DNA from: Prolixibacteraceae bacterium
GTDB lineage: Bacteria; Bacteroidota; Bacteroidia; Bacteroidales; Prolixibacteraceae
Direction: 5' to 3'
DNA: 34,298 nt
Assembly (NCBI GenBank): GCA_947475715.1
Contig: CANJNY010000041.1
Location: 1 to 34,298, forward strand
Below are positions 33,575 through 34,298 of this stretch, one piece after another; the first letter of the stretch is position 1; every line of letters starts with the position of its first letter. The notes under the pieces are model-generated. The model ran no database searches. It saw only the letters and a list, made by a program, of their open reading frames with translations, and was not told the origin of the DNA. The translations under genes were made by a program, and so were the position numbers.

Positions 33575-33582
33575 TACCTTTG
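33575..33582 (+). promoter_or_regulatory. Candidate -7 box for the RsmI-like gene
   Basis: TACCTTTG matches TAnnTTTG exactly and lies 15 bases before the ATG, implying a very short leader. The upstream TTG box is not visible. Confidence 0.4.
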
Positions 33583-33596
33583 GCAAAATTTAAAAA

Positions 33597-34298
33597 ATGG
33601 GAAATCTATACCTTATACCAACAACGCTGGGTGAATCAGGAACATCACATGTAATACCAACCGACGTTTCTGCTATTGTTAAGAATATCAAATATTTCAT
33701 TGTTGAGAATATAAGGACAGCCAGGCGCTATTTACGAAAATTAGATCCACAGATTAACATTGACGATTTACACTTCTCTGAACTAAACCAACACACTGAC
33801 AGTCAAATAATCGATGGATATTTAAATCCCATTTCAGCGGGCTTTGATGTTGGAATAATATCGGAAGCCGGATGTCCGGGTGTAGCTGATCCAGGTGCCG
33901 AAGTTGTAAAATATGCACATATCCGTCAAATCCGGGTGATCCCTTTGGTCGGACCATCATCAATATTACTCTCACTGATGGGTTCCGGCATGAATGGGCA
34001 GAACTTTGCATTTATCGGCTATATTCCGGTAAAACATGAGGAAAGAACTAAAGCCATCAAAGATATTGAGCGAAAATCAGCAATGGAAAATCAGACGCAG
34101 ATATTTATTGAAGCTCCTTACCGTAACTCACCCCTGATAAATGATTTAATTAAAACCTTGGGGGATCACACCCGACTCTGTGTGGCATGCGACCTTACTT
34201 TGGAAACTGAATTTATAAAAACGAAAACCATAATTCAGTGGAGAAAGGAAATTCCAGATCTCAATAAACGGCCCGCTATTTTTCTTGTGCAAGCAAGC
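33597..34298 (+). CDS. RsmI-like SAM-dependent methyltransferase (tetrapyrrole methylase family), 3' end cut by window
   Basis: An open frame of 234 codons runs from ATG 33597 to the window edge without a stop. It begins MGNLYLIPTTLGE, followed by FIVENIRTARRYLRKL, ISEAGCPGVADPGAE, PLVGPSSILLSLMGSGMNGQNF, IFIEAPYRN and RLCVACDLTLETEFIKTKT. These are the blocks of the RsmI / tetrapyrrole-methylase fold, where the GCPGVADPGAE loop is the hallmark of the RsmI group that 2'-O-methylates C1402 of 16S rRNA. The shortened form lacks room for the usual RsmI C-terminal extension and resembles a second, about 235-residue, RsmI-like protein found in Bacteroidota, so only a few residues are probably missing. 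Its exact target is uncertain. Confidence 0.85.
   Translation, partial: MGNLYLIPTTLGESGTSHVIPTDVSAIVKNIKYFIVENIRTARRYLRKLDPQINIDDLHFSELNQHTDSQIIDGYLNPISAGFDVGIISEAGCPGVADPGAEVVKYAHIRQIRVIPLVGPSSILLSLMGSGMNGQNFAFIGYIPVKHEERTKAIKDIERKSAMENQTQIFIEAPYRNSPLINDLIKTLGDHTRLCVACDLTLETEFIKTKTIIQWRKEIPDLNKRPAIFLVQAS

Noticed and set aside
33754-34011. 85-codon minus-strand open frame near the window end
   Set aside because: The plus strand here encodes the clearly recognisable RsmI-like protein.
1-34298. Mobile elements, prophage, CRISPR arrays or rRNA genes
   Set aside because: No transposase, integrase, phage or Cas-like product, no regularly spaced repeats and no rRNA-like sequence were seen; the tRNA-Lys has no duplicated 3' end that would mark an attachment site.

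Overview
The window looks like chromosomal DNA of a member of the Bacteroidota, most likely a Bacteroidales/Marinilabiliales-type organism living with little or no oxygen. The evidence is AT-rich intergenic DNA with Bacteroidota-type promoters (TTG/TTTG, 19-20 bases, TAnnTTTG), few Shine-Dalgarno sequences, a spermidine route through carboxyspermidine, a secreted GH106-like glycosidase, and an oxygen-sensitive glycyl radical enzyme. I see no prophage, insertion sequence, integron or CRISPR array. Family or genus cannot be fixed from this sequence.

Layout. 1-861: tRNA-Lys(CTT) with its promoter, two strong hairpins, and an ECF sigma factor on the minus strand. 1281-3049: a TviB-type nucleotide-sugar dehydrogenase and a small HAD-fold phosphatase, ending in a two-way terminator. 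3058-11443: a mostly minus-strand block with yebC, a membrane-anchored serine hydrolase, aguA, aguB and a carboxynorspermidine/carboxyspermidine dehydrogenase, interrupted by a plus-strand GH106-like glycosidase. Three steps around putrescine and spermidine are therefore clustered. 11837-14302: an 821-residue fusion of acyl-AMP ligase, acyl carrier domain and PlsC-type acyltransferase.

14587-21544: a tight four-gene operon of exported proteins usually associated with Planctomycetes and Verrucomicrobia: a Tat-exported beta-propeller, a PSCyt1/DUF1549/DUF1553 haem protein, a Tat-exported DUF1501 protein, and a membrane DUF2231-like cytochrome with leucine-rich-like, chitobiase-like and discoidin-like segments. 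Its biochemical role is unknown. It ends in a strong two-way terminator facing serA-tkt (21606-24861, minus strand).

25069-28498: pta, a divergent 3-hydroxyacyl-CoA dehydrogenase-like gene, and ackA, which is the acetyl-CoA to acetate plus ATP branch with an unexplained insert. An MBL-fold hydrolase converges on ackA with a single base between them. 29636-33504: a complete hpdB-hpdC-hpdA set, the 4-hydroxyphenylacetate decarboxylase (p-cresol-forming) glycyl radical system, with all diagnostic residues present. The window ends inside an RsmI-like methyltransferase gene that is nearly complete.

The most notable parts are the hpdBCA cluster in a Bacteroidota genome, the four-gene cytochrome/DUF1501/DUF1553 operon, and the catalytically unusual dehydrogenase between pta and ackA.
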